Part shown: positions 47,186 to 58,800 of the stretch, piece after piece
Layout: every line of letters starts with the position of its first letter
How positions within the stretch are numbered: the first letter of the stretch is position 1
Assembly (NCBI GenBank): GCA_038025085.1
Contig: CM076140.1
Span: 1,552,501-1,616,500, forward strand
Source of the DNA: Tetragonia tetragonoides
Taxonomy: Eukaryota > Streptophyta > Magnoliopsida > Caryophyllales > Aizoaceae
Direction: 5' to 3'
DNA: 64,000 bases
Translations under genes and position numbers: made by a program
The notes under the pieces: model-generated
The model's database searches: none
Told to the model about the DNA's origin: nothing
What the model saw: the letters and a program-made list of their open reading frames with translations, nothing else

Positions 47186-47481
47186 GGTTGTGTTTACTTG
47201 CTTGTAATCAAATTCATTGCAATGCAATCATTTTAAAGGTAAATGTGAGATGAAAAAAGGAATGAGGGGAAGGAAAGAGATGAGAAATGTGAGATTGATT
47301 ACACCATCCAAATTAATCATCATTACATGGGAAAAGTTGAGTAATTGTGATTACATTAGATCATGCAATTAACTCCACTTTTCCCATCCTTCTCTTCCCA
47401 CTCCTACCCTTTTCACCTCACATATACTCTATAAAATGATTGCATTGCATTACATTTGATTGCAAGCTAGTAAACGAGCCC
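47186..47481. mobile_element. Tourist-like MITE nested in copy B
   Basis: GGTTGTGTTTAC and GTAAACGAGCC ends are inverted, with TTA at 47183-47185 and 47482-47484. Same family as 5900-6231 (shared ATTGCAATGCAATCA motif). Copy A lacks it at the homologous point, so it arrived after the two copies diverged. Confidence 0.85.
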
Positions 47482-48084
47482 TTAGTTCATTTCGTCCATT
47501 GTCTACTATGATAATCTTTGGTACAAAAACTTTATAACAAAGTATTCCCAAATTTGTTACTAAAGGGCAAAGGCTAATAATCGTTTCCTAAGCACTCGAT
47601 TAAATGTAGATCAAATTTTACAGAATGACTAACCACAATAAGTAGAACTATAATGGAACAAACAATGTCATTTAGGGGTAGATACCTCTAACTTTTATAG
47701 AAGCACCACATGCCAATGAATGACCCTTTTTTTTTTGTTTTTTTTGTTTTTTTTTTTTTTTTTTTTTTTTGTCAAAGCCTAGTAAAAGACCAGTGAATGA
47801 CTATTGCCATGACTTAAGGGCATTCCTACCCCCAACATGTTAATATTTGACCTAAACAAATAAAGAGTAAGATTGCGGATAAACTTTTCCAAATTCCGCC
47901 TTGATGTTGTTTCAGTTTTATTTAGCAATTAATCAAAAAATTCGCACAAAAAAAAAAGGAAAAAGAAAATTATTACAACAAAGTTAGAAACAAGACAATC
48001 CAACAAAAAACATTAAACTAAAAAAAAAAAAAAAAAAGATTGAAACATCTCATACATAGCACGAACATATACACTATGTTATAG

Positions 48085-48470
48085 CGCATACAAATTGGAT
48101 GCCGCTACATTGATGTCGTCTTGACGCTTTATTTCAAGTATAACCCACCAATAAATGATAATCTCCCTTCATCCTTGAATATGATTCTGTTATAATAAAA
48201 AAATTGTTAAGGGCCGCTTTGATTAGTTTATTACGAGTTAATTGATCGATAATGAGACAGGCTCTTCTTTAATTTGTAGGACCTCATGTTGGCAAATGGT
48301 GCATGACTGCATGGTCCATGGGGGAACTTTTGGCACAATATATGCCATTTTCTAGCTTTCTTTAATTCTTTCCTATTAACAATTTGCCATACCGGCCACC
48401 CGTGCATTTAAAATACTTTATGGTCCTTTACTCCTTTTTAGGCTTTGTTTCGTCATCCTGGCAACATATC
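48085..48470. other. Intergenic, no gene seen
   Basis: AT-rich sequence between the array element and the Mutator-like element. Confidence 0.4.
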
Positions 48471-48480
48471 TTAATTCTTA

Positions 48481-49519
48481 AGGAAATTACTTAACGTAAA
48501 TCACAAATTACTTAACGTAAATCTTTTTTTCTATAATATCTCTAATTAGTTTTTCACCTATTTATTTTGCTTCCTATTCTCTCTCTCATTAGTGCAAGCA
48601 ATTCTGATTTATGTGCCTTTGTGTGTTGTTCCTAAAATTTCCTGCATTTGTGGTCAAATATCATATTCAGTGAGATGAACTTGAAGAATTTGTTGCTAAA
48701 ATAAGTGGTCAAATACATGGAGACCTCTGTTTATATACATGGAGACCTTTGTTTACTCTAATGACTCATACTTTGCTCTTTATCAATCAAGTTGCTTCCG
48801 GACATCTAGTTGTCGGGCTCGCTTCAGTGCTGATAATTCTGCAAGAAATCAAGTATTGTTCAACAGATCCTCAACATATAATAGTAGCAAATTAAAAGAG
48901 ATTCAATCGAAAAAGAAAAAAAAAATTGCACAGTCCGCCGCCCACGGAAACGCGCCCCCCTCCGCCTATTCACCGGCAGCCCTACATCACCGCCCCAGCA
49001 CCGCCAGCACCGCCCCCACCACCGCCCCACCCCGCCGTCCGACGACCACAGTTCGCCGCCCCCTCCCAGCCCTACCACAAACACGAAACCCAAACTCTCT
49101 CTCTCTCTCCACCACAAAACCCCAACCCAACGCCCCCAACCCGCAGTCAGCCCAAACGCCCCCCACCCTAGCCCGCTGTCAGCCCGACGCCACCAACCCT
49201 GCCCCCTGACAGCCCGCAGCCCAATAACCACCCTACAATAAACCCTAACCTACCACCTATAAAAACCCAAAACAATTAATAATCTATAAAAAAACTAATC
49301 TAAATAATAATAATTATCTCAATATCATCATTAGTTTATTAAAAATATTGTCTTGATCAAAAGAATCATCCATATTGATTGACTAGAAGGAATGATGAGA
49401 GAGAGGAGATAAAAAAGAAAGGGATGCTCCTTTACAAAGAAAAAAGGTAGTTTGGGAAGTTTTGTGTCAAAAAAATTTACGTCAAGCAATTTACGATTTA
49501 CGTTAAGCAACTTCGATTC
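48481..49519. mobile_element. Mutator-like element with GC-rich cargo, second copy
   Basis: Ends GGAAATTACTTAACGTAAAT and (complement) GAAGTTGCTTAACGTAAATC match those of 33265-34053. A 10-bp duplication TTAATTCTTA flanks it (48471-48480, 49520-49529). The interior 48927-49230 is strikingly C-rich (Pro/Ala codons on plus strand) and carries a CT run; this contrast with the AT-rich ends suggests a captured host fragment. No domain can be named. Confidence 0.7.
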
Positions 49520-49645
49520 TTAATTCTTAACAACTTGTAGCATTTCCTAATTACCTAAATTTCTAATTTTTCGGAAGCCAAAAAATGTTTTCTAATAATT
49601 ATTCAAAACTAGAAAAGAAATTTAGCGTGCTATGAAGTCACAGAT

Positions 49646-49722
49646 TGTTTTTTTTGGTTTACAATAACGATATCCACAATGATTATTTTCCCGCGCTGAC
49701 TTGTAGACACCTCAAAGTCGCA
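49646..49722 (-). mobile_element. 5'-truncated SINE, reverse orientation
   Basis: Read on the minus strand, TACAAGTCAGCGCGGGAAAA and a TTGTAAACC-A8 tail match the 3' part of the SINE at 2450-2558. Confidence 0.6.
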
Positions 49723-50059
49723 CATTGTTAACTAAACATACTCTGATATCAATTCATAAAAAGCCAAGTAAGAATAAGTTATTAAAACAATAATGTCAAG
49801 AATGTTAATTCAAAAGAGTTACAAGTTGGCTTTGGCTCAACGATTAGGATTACACATATTCTTATATGAGACCGCCTCAACGTCAAGCCATCTCAAACAA
49901 CTTTGACGTCATGCTTGACTATAAAGATGACCTAAAATGAAACAACCTAATAAAAACCCCATTGTTAAGATTAAGGTCCGCCTATCAAGTACATTAAGTT
50001 TCAATTTCACTTTTCCTCTAGGCCTCTACTCTGGATTATAGGAGTATCAAAATATGCAT

Positions 50060-52251
50060 ATCTGGAAATGTAGCGACAGCCTATCTTTTGCTATAACAGA
50101 TTCCTGATTTCTGTTTGTTAGCCCCAAGCCCTGAAAGAGATTCCATCTTGCTCAGAACAGCACTGATTGCAGTTGGACTATCTTCATTGGCTCTCCCAAA
50201 AATTGCAAGATCATCTGCATAAAGGAGGTGACTGATCGGGGTGCATTGGTGCCCAATTGAGATACCTTTCCATTTTCCTTTTCCCTGTTCAAGAAAGATC
50301 AGTCTAGAGAGGAGCTCCATAATAATAACAAAGAGGAAAGGAGATATGGGGTCTCCCTGCCTGAGTCCCCTTTTTGGTAGAATATACCCATGGGGCCTGC
50401 CATTGATGAGCACAGAAAGAGATGTGGTTGTAACACATTGCATGATGAGGTGAGTGAATTTCATAGAGAAGCCCACAGCAGAGAGGATGGCTTCTAGACA
50501 GCTCCATTCCACCCTATCAAAAGCCTTGGCCATATCAATTTTCAGAGCCATGAGTCCTTCCTTGGAGCAAGATTTCTTCATGGTATGCATGATTTCTTGA
50601 ATCATGATTGTGTTGTCATTTATGACCCTGTCAGGGACAAATGCTGACTGAAAGGGGCTTATGATCTTGTCCAGATGGGGTTTTATTCTTGAAGCCAGAA
50701 TTTTTGAGATAATTTTGTAGGCTACATTGCATAAAGAGATAGGTCTAAAGTCTTTTGTGGTGTGAGCTTTCTGATTTTTGGGAATTAGAGCCAGGAAGGT
50801 GTGATTTAGCTCTTTGAGAAGGAATCCCTCTCTGAAAAAAGCTTGGACCATGAGGATAACTTCAAAATGAACAGAGGGCCAATATTTGTGGTAAAAAAGA
50901 GTGGGGAAGCCATCTGGGCCAGGTGATTTTGTGTGGTGCATACTTTTAACCGTGTCCCAAATTTCCTCAAGGGAAGGAATTTCATAAAGATAGTTGTTAT
51001 CTTCTACTGTAATCACTTCAGGAAACATATTAGCAACGTCAGTAGGAATTACAGGGCAAGAAGATTCAAAGTGATCCTTAAAATAGCTAGTGAAAGCTGC
51101 TGCAATTTCAGTGTTTGTTTATGTCCATTCACCATTTGCTAATTTAATAGCATCAATACTATTTTTCCTTCTTCTGTGGACTGTCATGATATGAAAGAAT
51201 TTAGTATTTAGGTCTCCTTCTCTCATATAAGAAACTCTAGATTTCTTCTTATGGAAAATGGCTTCTCTAACATAGATTTCAGCAAGTTCTTTCTGAAGAT
51301 AAGAGATGTCAGAGGGGTTACCTGAGTCAGAATTGGATTGACAGATCTCAATTCTTTTAATGAGAGATTTTATCTGTGTCTGAATATTCCATCTCCTTAG
51401 AGCTTCCTTTGTAAAGCATAGCTTGCTTTTTAACTTGAAAGCCCAAGAGCCTGTGACAGGCTTACTCCAGGCGTCATCTACCACTTCTTTGCAGGTTTTA
51501 TCCCTAACCCACACGGCCTCAAGTTTGAAAGGTCTAGGCCCAAGCTTCTCTTCCCCACAAGTATTGAGAACCAAAGGAGAGTGATCAGATAAGATAGCAG
51601 GCTCATGTTTGATGGTTGCACATTTGAACAGGTCCCTCCAATCAACAGAACATATACCTCTATCCAGCCTTTCTTTAAGCACAATTTTGTTTCCTCTTTT
51701 CTGGAACCAAGTGTAGGAGTTACCAGAATACCCCAAGTCCATGAGCCCAAGAGATTCCATGGTTTTTTTCAGGTCTCCTTTAAGGGGGAAATTTGAGTTT
51801 GAGCCACCCCATCTTTCTTCAAAGCTGATTACTTCATTGAAGTCTCCCACAAAGCAGATAGGGAGATCAAAATTTCCTATAATTGCTGCCAATGCTTCCC
51901 AGAAAGCATCCTTAGGTTGATGATTTGGTGCTCTGTAAATTGTTGCCAGTATCCATTCTTTTTCCATCCTACTATCCTTGATTTTTAAAGCCATGATCTG
52001 ATCAGTTTTGATGATCAGAGAACAATCAAGGGTATTTCTCCACATTAAAATAGAACCTCCAGATTTCCCAGCTACAGAAGTTGCTTCCATGTAATCGAAT
52101 CCTACAGAACGCATGATGTTAACAGCATTACCCTCCTCTAACATGGTCTCGGAAATATAGAAGACATCAGGGTTGTATTTCCGAGCCAGGGCCTTAACAT
52201 GGACAGTTGCCGCGGGACGCCCAATTCCCGACAGTTCCAGATGATAGCTAA
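50060..52251 (-). pseudogene. L1-type LINE, endonuclease-reverse transcriptase, decayed
   Basis: The ORF2 start ATG at about 52251 reads MLAIIWNC, the usual beginning of plant LINE endonucleases. A 1-nt frameshift near 52215-52235 moves the rest into the frame 51119-52300. That frame has the APE-type endonuclease motifs SETML, YRAPNH, GDFNE and SDHSPL. It stops at TAA 51119-51121; 30 codons later the same frame continues at 51028-50081 as reverse transcriptase with KAFDRVEW, LRQGDPISP and YADD. The frame stops after NKQKSGICYSKR and the RNase H region and A-tail are absent. One in-frame stop, one frameshift and a 3' truncation make it inactive. It sits downstream of CRK3. Confidence 0.88.
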
Positions 52252-52884
52252 CATTGGGGGGTTGGGGGCAGGTTTTGGCCCGCCTCCTCGGCCTTTTCAT
52301 TCAGTGAGTCAAACTGGGAGAGAAGTTCTTGGTAAACATCATACTTTCCAGATAGTCTTTGTTCTATCTTTTTTTCAATGATCTTTTTTTTTTTTCTTCA
52401 TCCTCCTCCTGCTTGTAGCTTTTGACAGCCTATCTGGATAGTGACAATTCCAGACCCCCTCAAAATCCAGGAGATGCTATCTTACCTACTGACTACTGTG
52501 GCCTGTGGGAGAGGCCCAAAGCTGCTGCAGTTTGAGACTTTGAGCTCGTCCAGGATCCAGCGAAAGGGATGAAAATGAAACATTTGGAAAATGGAAATAA
52601 TCAAAATCATAGAAAGAGGGAGAAGAGATTCGAGACCATTTTCTGAACTCAAACCCACTATACATTTTCGAAATCAAACGTTGGGAATGAGCAATCATAA
52701 ACCCACTTCATACATTTTTTGCCTCAACAACCTCAAACCTGACCTCACTAATGTTTTTCATTATATACACATCTTACTCCTATGCTTTCCCCAAAGGGAA
52801 AAAAGAAAATTTTCCTTGATATCCTGTAAATAGGCTTCAATTTAATGCAATCATTTGACGACGGCCTTTCTTTTAATTATAAAC
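52252..52884. other. Region between LINE 5' end and CRK3 stop, likely CRK3 3' UTR in part
   Basis: The first few hundred bases after the CRK3 stop on the minus strand are AT-rich and probably 3' UTR; the rest may be LINE 5' sequence. No second gene. Confidence 0.4.
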
Positions 52885-55800
52885 CTATTGATGTCTTGTA
52901 TTTGTGCTACGAACTGTCACACCATGCAAAAATTTTGTATATCCAAGAAAACTCAATTTCCCATCAGAGCTCCTAATCCAATCCTTTAGAATAGAATATG
53001 CAGTAGGTCCAAGATTCAACTCCTGCAGTAGTCAACCATTTAGTTAGGAAAGGATCAAGTGTTTGGTGGAAGTAACAAAAAAGCTGAGCTTGATGGCAGA
53101 TTGACGGTCGGAATGATACACATACCCTTGCAAGTTCCTCTACGGTGATAGCCCGATTGCCTTCTTGCTCAAAATACTCAAAAGCAGTAGACGCTATCTG
53201 CTCCCAATTTCCACGGGCCTCGAGTTGGTGCGTGCTGATTGCAGCAGCACAGAACTCATCAAAGTCCATCTTTCTGTAAGAAAGCGGAGCCATCTGCACA
53301 AGAAAGCAAAAGCACATCAGCATTTCTCTAATAAGATCCTATGTTTTTACTAATGGGAAAGATAAAAAATAGGGCCACATTACCGCATTTAGAATATCAG
53401 GAACCCTGGACTCCATTGCATCAGTTGCATTATTCACAAGAGCCTGCCAAAAGAAAGGAAAGAAAAAATAAATTCAGCTGATGGTGCCGAAAAGTCTACA
53501 CTGACCAGAAGAATAACAGGGTAGATTTCTCCTTTATCCTAGGGGGCAAAACGCAAAAGTTCCTAGAATCCGAAAAACAATCATGGGATGAAGGCAAAAC
53601 CAATTAAAATGAGAATTAAGTTCGTTTCTTTGGTATCCAGGCGAATCACATTTTAATAGATAGATCAACTCTTTGACGTAACCATGAAAAAACACTGAAA
53701 GCTCAATGAGAACACGTAGAAGAAAATGACCATTCGGAAGCTCTCAAGCGAAACACGACCGTCTATATTTGGCTCCAAGAGCATAAATTGTGCTCTTAGA
53801 TACACCAACTCATCCTCTGTCAGAGCTTTTGAGAGAGCCTGCAGCCATCAGAGAAATAAAAGACACCAGTTATTCCACCTTACTTCAAAGATATTTTAAA
53901 AGACTTAAGTATTAACAAAAAAATGACAGAGAAGATTAAAGTCAACTTAAACCTAAGAAGCACATCTATTATCATGCATGCTATGACACAAGCTCAATTA
54001 TTTGATGAAAGATTGAGTAAAGAATAAAAGATATTAACAAAATCACAAACACGAGAAGAAGACCAAGTCAATTTAAACTCAACCGGAGCACATACTATCT
54101 CCTGTATGCCAGAACTACAAGATTCTTCTGATGAAATGGTCTGGGTAAAGAAAAGACTGAAGATATCAAACAAAAATTACAAGTATCGCATGAAGCTTAA
54201 CTCAAATATACCAATCTTTTATTAGTGCAACCTACAACAAGATTCTTCAATTGATGAATGTCTCAAGTAAATGGAAACTCGTAATTTATTACATTGCAAG
54301 ATGTAAAACATGGTAGGAATAATCAGTCAGCTTTGGGGTCAAATCAAGTAAGAAAAAGGGTTGACCAGACGAAATCACTGCACTTAAGAGAAAATCAAAG
54401 AAAACAGAAGCATTGCATACAGGAAGATAAATCCACAGGCTCCCAGTGATTTAAAGAAAAAAAAAATCTCACTCATATTATAAGAGGAATGTTATGTTGC
54501 AATGTTTAATAATGCAGACATTGCCTCCAGACGCCAAAATATTAGGGCCTGATCGGCAAAGTTTTTTAATTTAAGTTTTGAACCTTTGAAAAACGGAAAC
54601 GTGATTTGGATTTCAGATTTTGATTTTCAACCTATTTCTTTAATAATAATAGAATAAGCAAATCCAAATCTCATATGGCCGGCCACCTAATTCTCAGCCC
54701 TGCTACGTTGATTATGAGCCGTTGACCTTTACCTTAACTCAGATATCTGGAAATCAAGGGTGAGTCACTGTTCACTGATTTCAATCTTTGTCCCCCATTG
54801 CTGCAGCGGGATAGGTCGGCGGCCACTCTTCTTCTTTTTCAGAACTGGCAATCAAGTAGTGAAAAACATTTTTTTTGGTTTGCAAAACACTGTTGCGTGT
54901 TGTGAAAATCGAAGAAACTCAAAACAATTTTACGTTTTCACCGAACACGTTTCGATTTCAAATCTGTATTTGGAAACTGAAAACCAGAAACTTGGATCCA
55001 CCCCGAACAGGGCCTTAAAGACTCAGGAGACCCAAGTTTTTAGGAATTATTAACAAATGAAGAGCATTTCAAAGGATAACTACGAACTCCTAAGAAACTC
55101 CATAATAAGCATTGCAATGAGGTGATAACCCCACTCCCCCCCCCCTTCTCCGAAAAATAAAAATAAAAATTATCTTCCTTTGATGCATGATAGAATAATA
55201 GTGAATAGACTCCATCTGTGTGCACAAAGTCCCGCACTGGTAACCAAAGAGCATGCAGAGTTGGAAAAAAGTTGCCAAGACATAGAAGGGTAGTAAACTG
55301 TGCAAGTCCTTCGAGCCAAAGAGTTATCTTGCTTAACTTAATTGCTGTGATGAAATGCAAATATTAGCGAGGCAAAATTAATCAATCAAATGACCAAGAA
55401 AGAGGACACAGTTTAGAAAGCTAGTTGAAAATTAACAAACATCATTTATTTAGCGAAGTGCCTTGGGCATGGGAGACGAGGAATAGCTGGGACAGAAATA
55501 TGTTTAGAGACAAAACATGACTTGCAAGACATTGCAAAAACAAACCAGCAATATCTAGACCTGAGGTCAACAGCTGACATCTAGAAACAAATTTCAGAGG
55601 CAGAACAATACCTTTAATGCCGCCCGTTTGAAAGGAGTTGCATGAATGTATGACTTCACCAATTTGTAGATATTGATATCTAAAGGAATAGGAAGGTTTT
55701 CATCCCGCAACCAAGGATGAGCTGCACAATATAAAAGTACTTCCTTTAAGAAATGTTTTTACATGGGAAGCATGGATGATCAGCTTGAATATGCATTAAA

Positions 55801-58800
55801 GATATCTACATTGAACATGGGCTACATCAACTGTTTTGACCATGCCAAAATTACAAGCACGCAATCTATCCATAAATTCACCCAAAAAAAGGGATCCCAG
55901 AAAAATGAAACAGAATGGAAGAATAAAGCAGCTACTAAGTTCAGGTAATAATGAGCACACTTACTCAGAGCTTGGGCGGCAGTCATCCTCTTCCGATAGT
56001 CCTTGTTAAGCATCCTTTTCACAAAATCCTTGGCTTCTGGAGACACGTTAGGCCACGGCAAATCGTCAAAGTTGGGATCCGCTCTCAACACAGCACGGAA
56101 AATCCCCGATTCTGTACGTGCCCAAAATGGTCTGCTTCCACATAACAAGATATATGTGATAACTCCAATACTCCATATATCTGCTTCTAAGCTATAGGAT
56201 CTATGGAGAACTTCAGGTGCAACATAGTAAGCACTTCCAACAATATCATTGAGTCTTTCGTCTGCATTTGAAAAAAGAAACTAATCTATATGATTCAAAA
56301 CAAAACATAGGATTCAATTGGACTTCAAAATAAAACTTATGCCCATGCCCCAAATGCTTGTAGCAATTATGAAAAGCACACGCACATGAGAACAAAGAAG
56401 TAAGTAAACATAAAGGTATAGAACATTTGCACTTGTACCAGATGAGAGCCCAAACCTCGAGATCTAAGTGACCTGAAAGTTGTTAACCATTCCTGCTACC
56501 ACATGGCTACATTCTCACTCCCAAGTTCACCCCCATCCCCAGCCAAATGGCTACGTCCTATTTGCAAATATTAGGAATTTTTTTAGAACTAATTAAATTT
56601 CATACCTGGCCTAATAAAGTCGGAGAGACCAAAATCAATTAGCTTCATGTCAGCATCTTCATTTCTGGAGGTAAAGAGGAAATTCTGTGCCAGAGGAAAG
56701 CAAGTTAATAGAAAGTACTACATCATATAAAAGCGTGAAGGAATGAGATATCAGACACAAACATTGAACAACCTATCAAGTATTAACAATTAGGCAAGTT
56801 AAGAAGTGGAAACCTCAGGTTTCAAGTCACGGTGCACAACACCCTGGAGATGACAGAATGATACGACATTCAGTATCTGCTTGACAATTGCCTTCGCATC
56901 TTCCTCTGTGTACCTTCCACCTCTACAAATGGGAAAAGTTCCTTTAGACTCCAGCAGAACTCATTCTCATTGAACAAGAAACAAGATAAGAAGAATTACC
57001 TCGATAAAATTCTATCCAGTAATTCCCCGCCTTCACATAGTCTGACAGCAGAAATAAGATCAAACAGTTTAGATTTCATACCAAAATAAAACATTAATTA
57101 TACAATTCTCAGATAGCTGCAAAACGTATCGGAAATTTGGAAGTAACAAATGCTCTCTCCACCCCAGTATGAAATTCCTAGTTGACTTTTCCAAAATATT
57201 AGAAAATTACCCAAAATATCCAATAATAATTACCATTAGATTTAAATCTTTCTCTACTAAATATGAGTTGAATAAGAAGTTACCATTGTCAAATATTATA
57301 GAAATCTCTAATAGTAATGGAATAAGGCACTCATAATGGTAAATACCGGGGAGTAAAGTAGGACAGTCATATTGAGACAAACCAAAACAGAAAACAGGAC
57401 AGTATTTATGGGATGGCAGAAGTAGCAGTTTTGATGCTTTACAATGTTGCTTAACCAAATCTGCAACTGGAATTTTGAAGGAATTTATGAATAGTCCGAA
57501 AAATGTAATTGTAGACAAAATGTAATCGTAGACATAAAGGCATATAATTAGCATGTTATAGAGTGCATATGTGCAATAAAACGGGCGAAGTTTTGGAAGC
57601 ATCATCCTGAAAAGGAAACCCCTTAATCTCATCAACACGACAATGCAATCAGCAAACGTGCAGGCAAAATAAAAGATAATAACAATGGTCTTCAACCGTG
57701 CATTAATAGATTACAAACAAACTTTCTATCATAAGAGAAAAGGACATACTCCATGACAATGTAGACATTGTTTGAGTCCTCGCATGCATCATAAAATTTA
57801 ACCAGATGTTTATGGCCGGACAGCGCTTTCAGTATTTTAACTTCCCTGCGTACATCTTCAATAGATATCGCTGTGGTCATCTGCCCAAGAAACACCAAGT
57901 CATGAAAATTGACTAAAAACATACGATAGCGCCCCCCCCCCAAAAAAAAAAAAAAGAAAGAAAAGGAACAGTTAGCGTAAAAAAGAAAAATAAGATTTGG
58001 AATAAAGATTTGAGTATCACAAGATCAGCAGTCCTTAAACATGGTATCAATGCAAAACGTAACAAAATAGGCAGAGAAAACCATAAAAGAGGTGTCATGG
58101 TGAGTGGATAAGGAAATCGCATGTCTCTCAACAGCCAAAGCTGATAAACTGACAATTGACACCACATAAAAGATGAAAGACATCAAAGACAAAAAAAAAT
58201 TCCAAGCTATCACCATACAGAAGAGCAATAAAAAATCCTGGGCTAGTGTTGTGTGAACTTGGGTCATGCATCAGATTCATTAAGCATGCTAACCACTAAG
58301 GTAAGATTGTAATCTGATTTCATGAAACCCCCAAAACATTTATATCGTCATCAACTGCAAACAACAACAAAGGGAAGCAATATCCACCATTTGTCAAAGA
58401 AGTGACAGCAATAGGAAAAAAAGTTGAATGGTTTATTAAAATGAGTTCTTCAAATTGAATATAAACAATCAAAGTCCGAACTCCGAAGCTAAATAAAAGA
58501 ATTAGAATCAGATTATGTCTTGACTTCCAGCCCCAAATAGCTCATTGCAGAGCTCCCAGTGACTTACTTCATTTCCTGCAGCTTGCTATGCAGACAGTGC
58601 TTATCGATCAACATAAAGACCTACTTTCAACCAGCTTAGCTCTAATAGTAATTCACTCAAAATAATTACTCAGTAAGATGTTTTAAATGTGTCAAGATAA
58701 GACGATAAGTCATTAAAATAACTACTACCCAAATCCATAATTAAAGAGGAAAAAGAGGTGATTAATAGACTCAACTAACAACTTCTAGACATCTTAAAGT

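Larger units (their letters stand above)
44190..48084 (+). mobile_element. Large Helitron-like element, copy B, inverted relative to copy A
   Basis: In opposite orientation to 15409-18870 it repeats the same parts in the same order: GGCAGCACGGGATGGTATGG flank (near 44215), the ~315-bp array, the GACATGGG-rich segment (47090-47150), and the unique flank (47500-47930). Its 3' end (AAACATC at about 48043 to TAG near 48084) aligns with copy A's hairpin/CTAG end but the hairpin is decayed. A Tourist MITE interrupts it at 47186-47481. Confidence 0.45.

Noticed and set aside
48739..49231. Pro/Ala-rich open frames on both strands
   Set aside because: Low-complexity C-rich cargo of a Mutator-like element; no domain or start context.
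57207..57695. 162-codon frame on the minus strand with hydrophobic stretches
   Set aside because: Entirely within CRK3 intron 2, between exons confirmed by frame and motif continuity.
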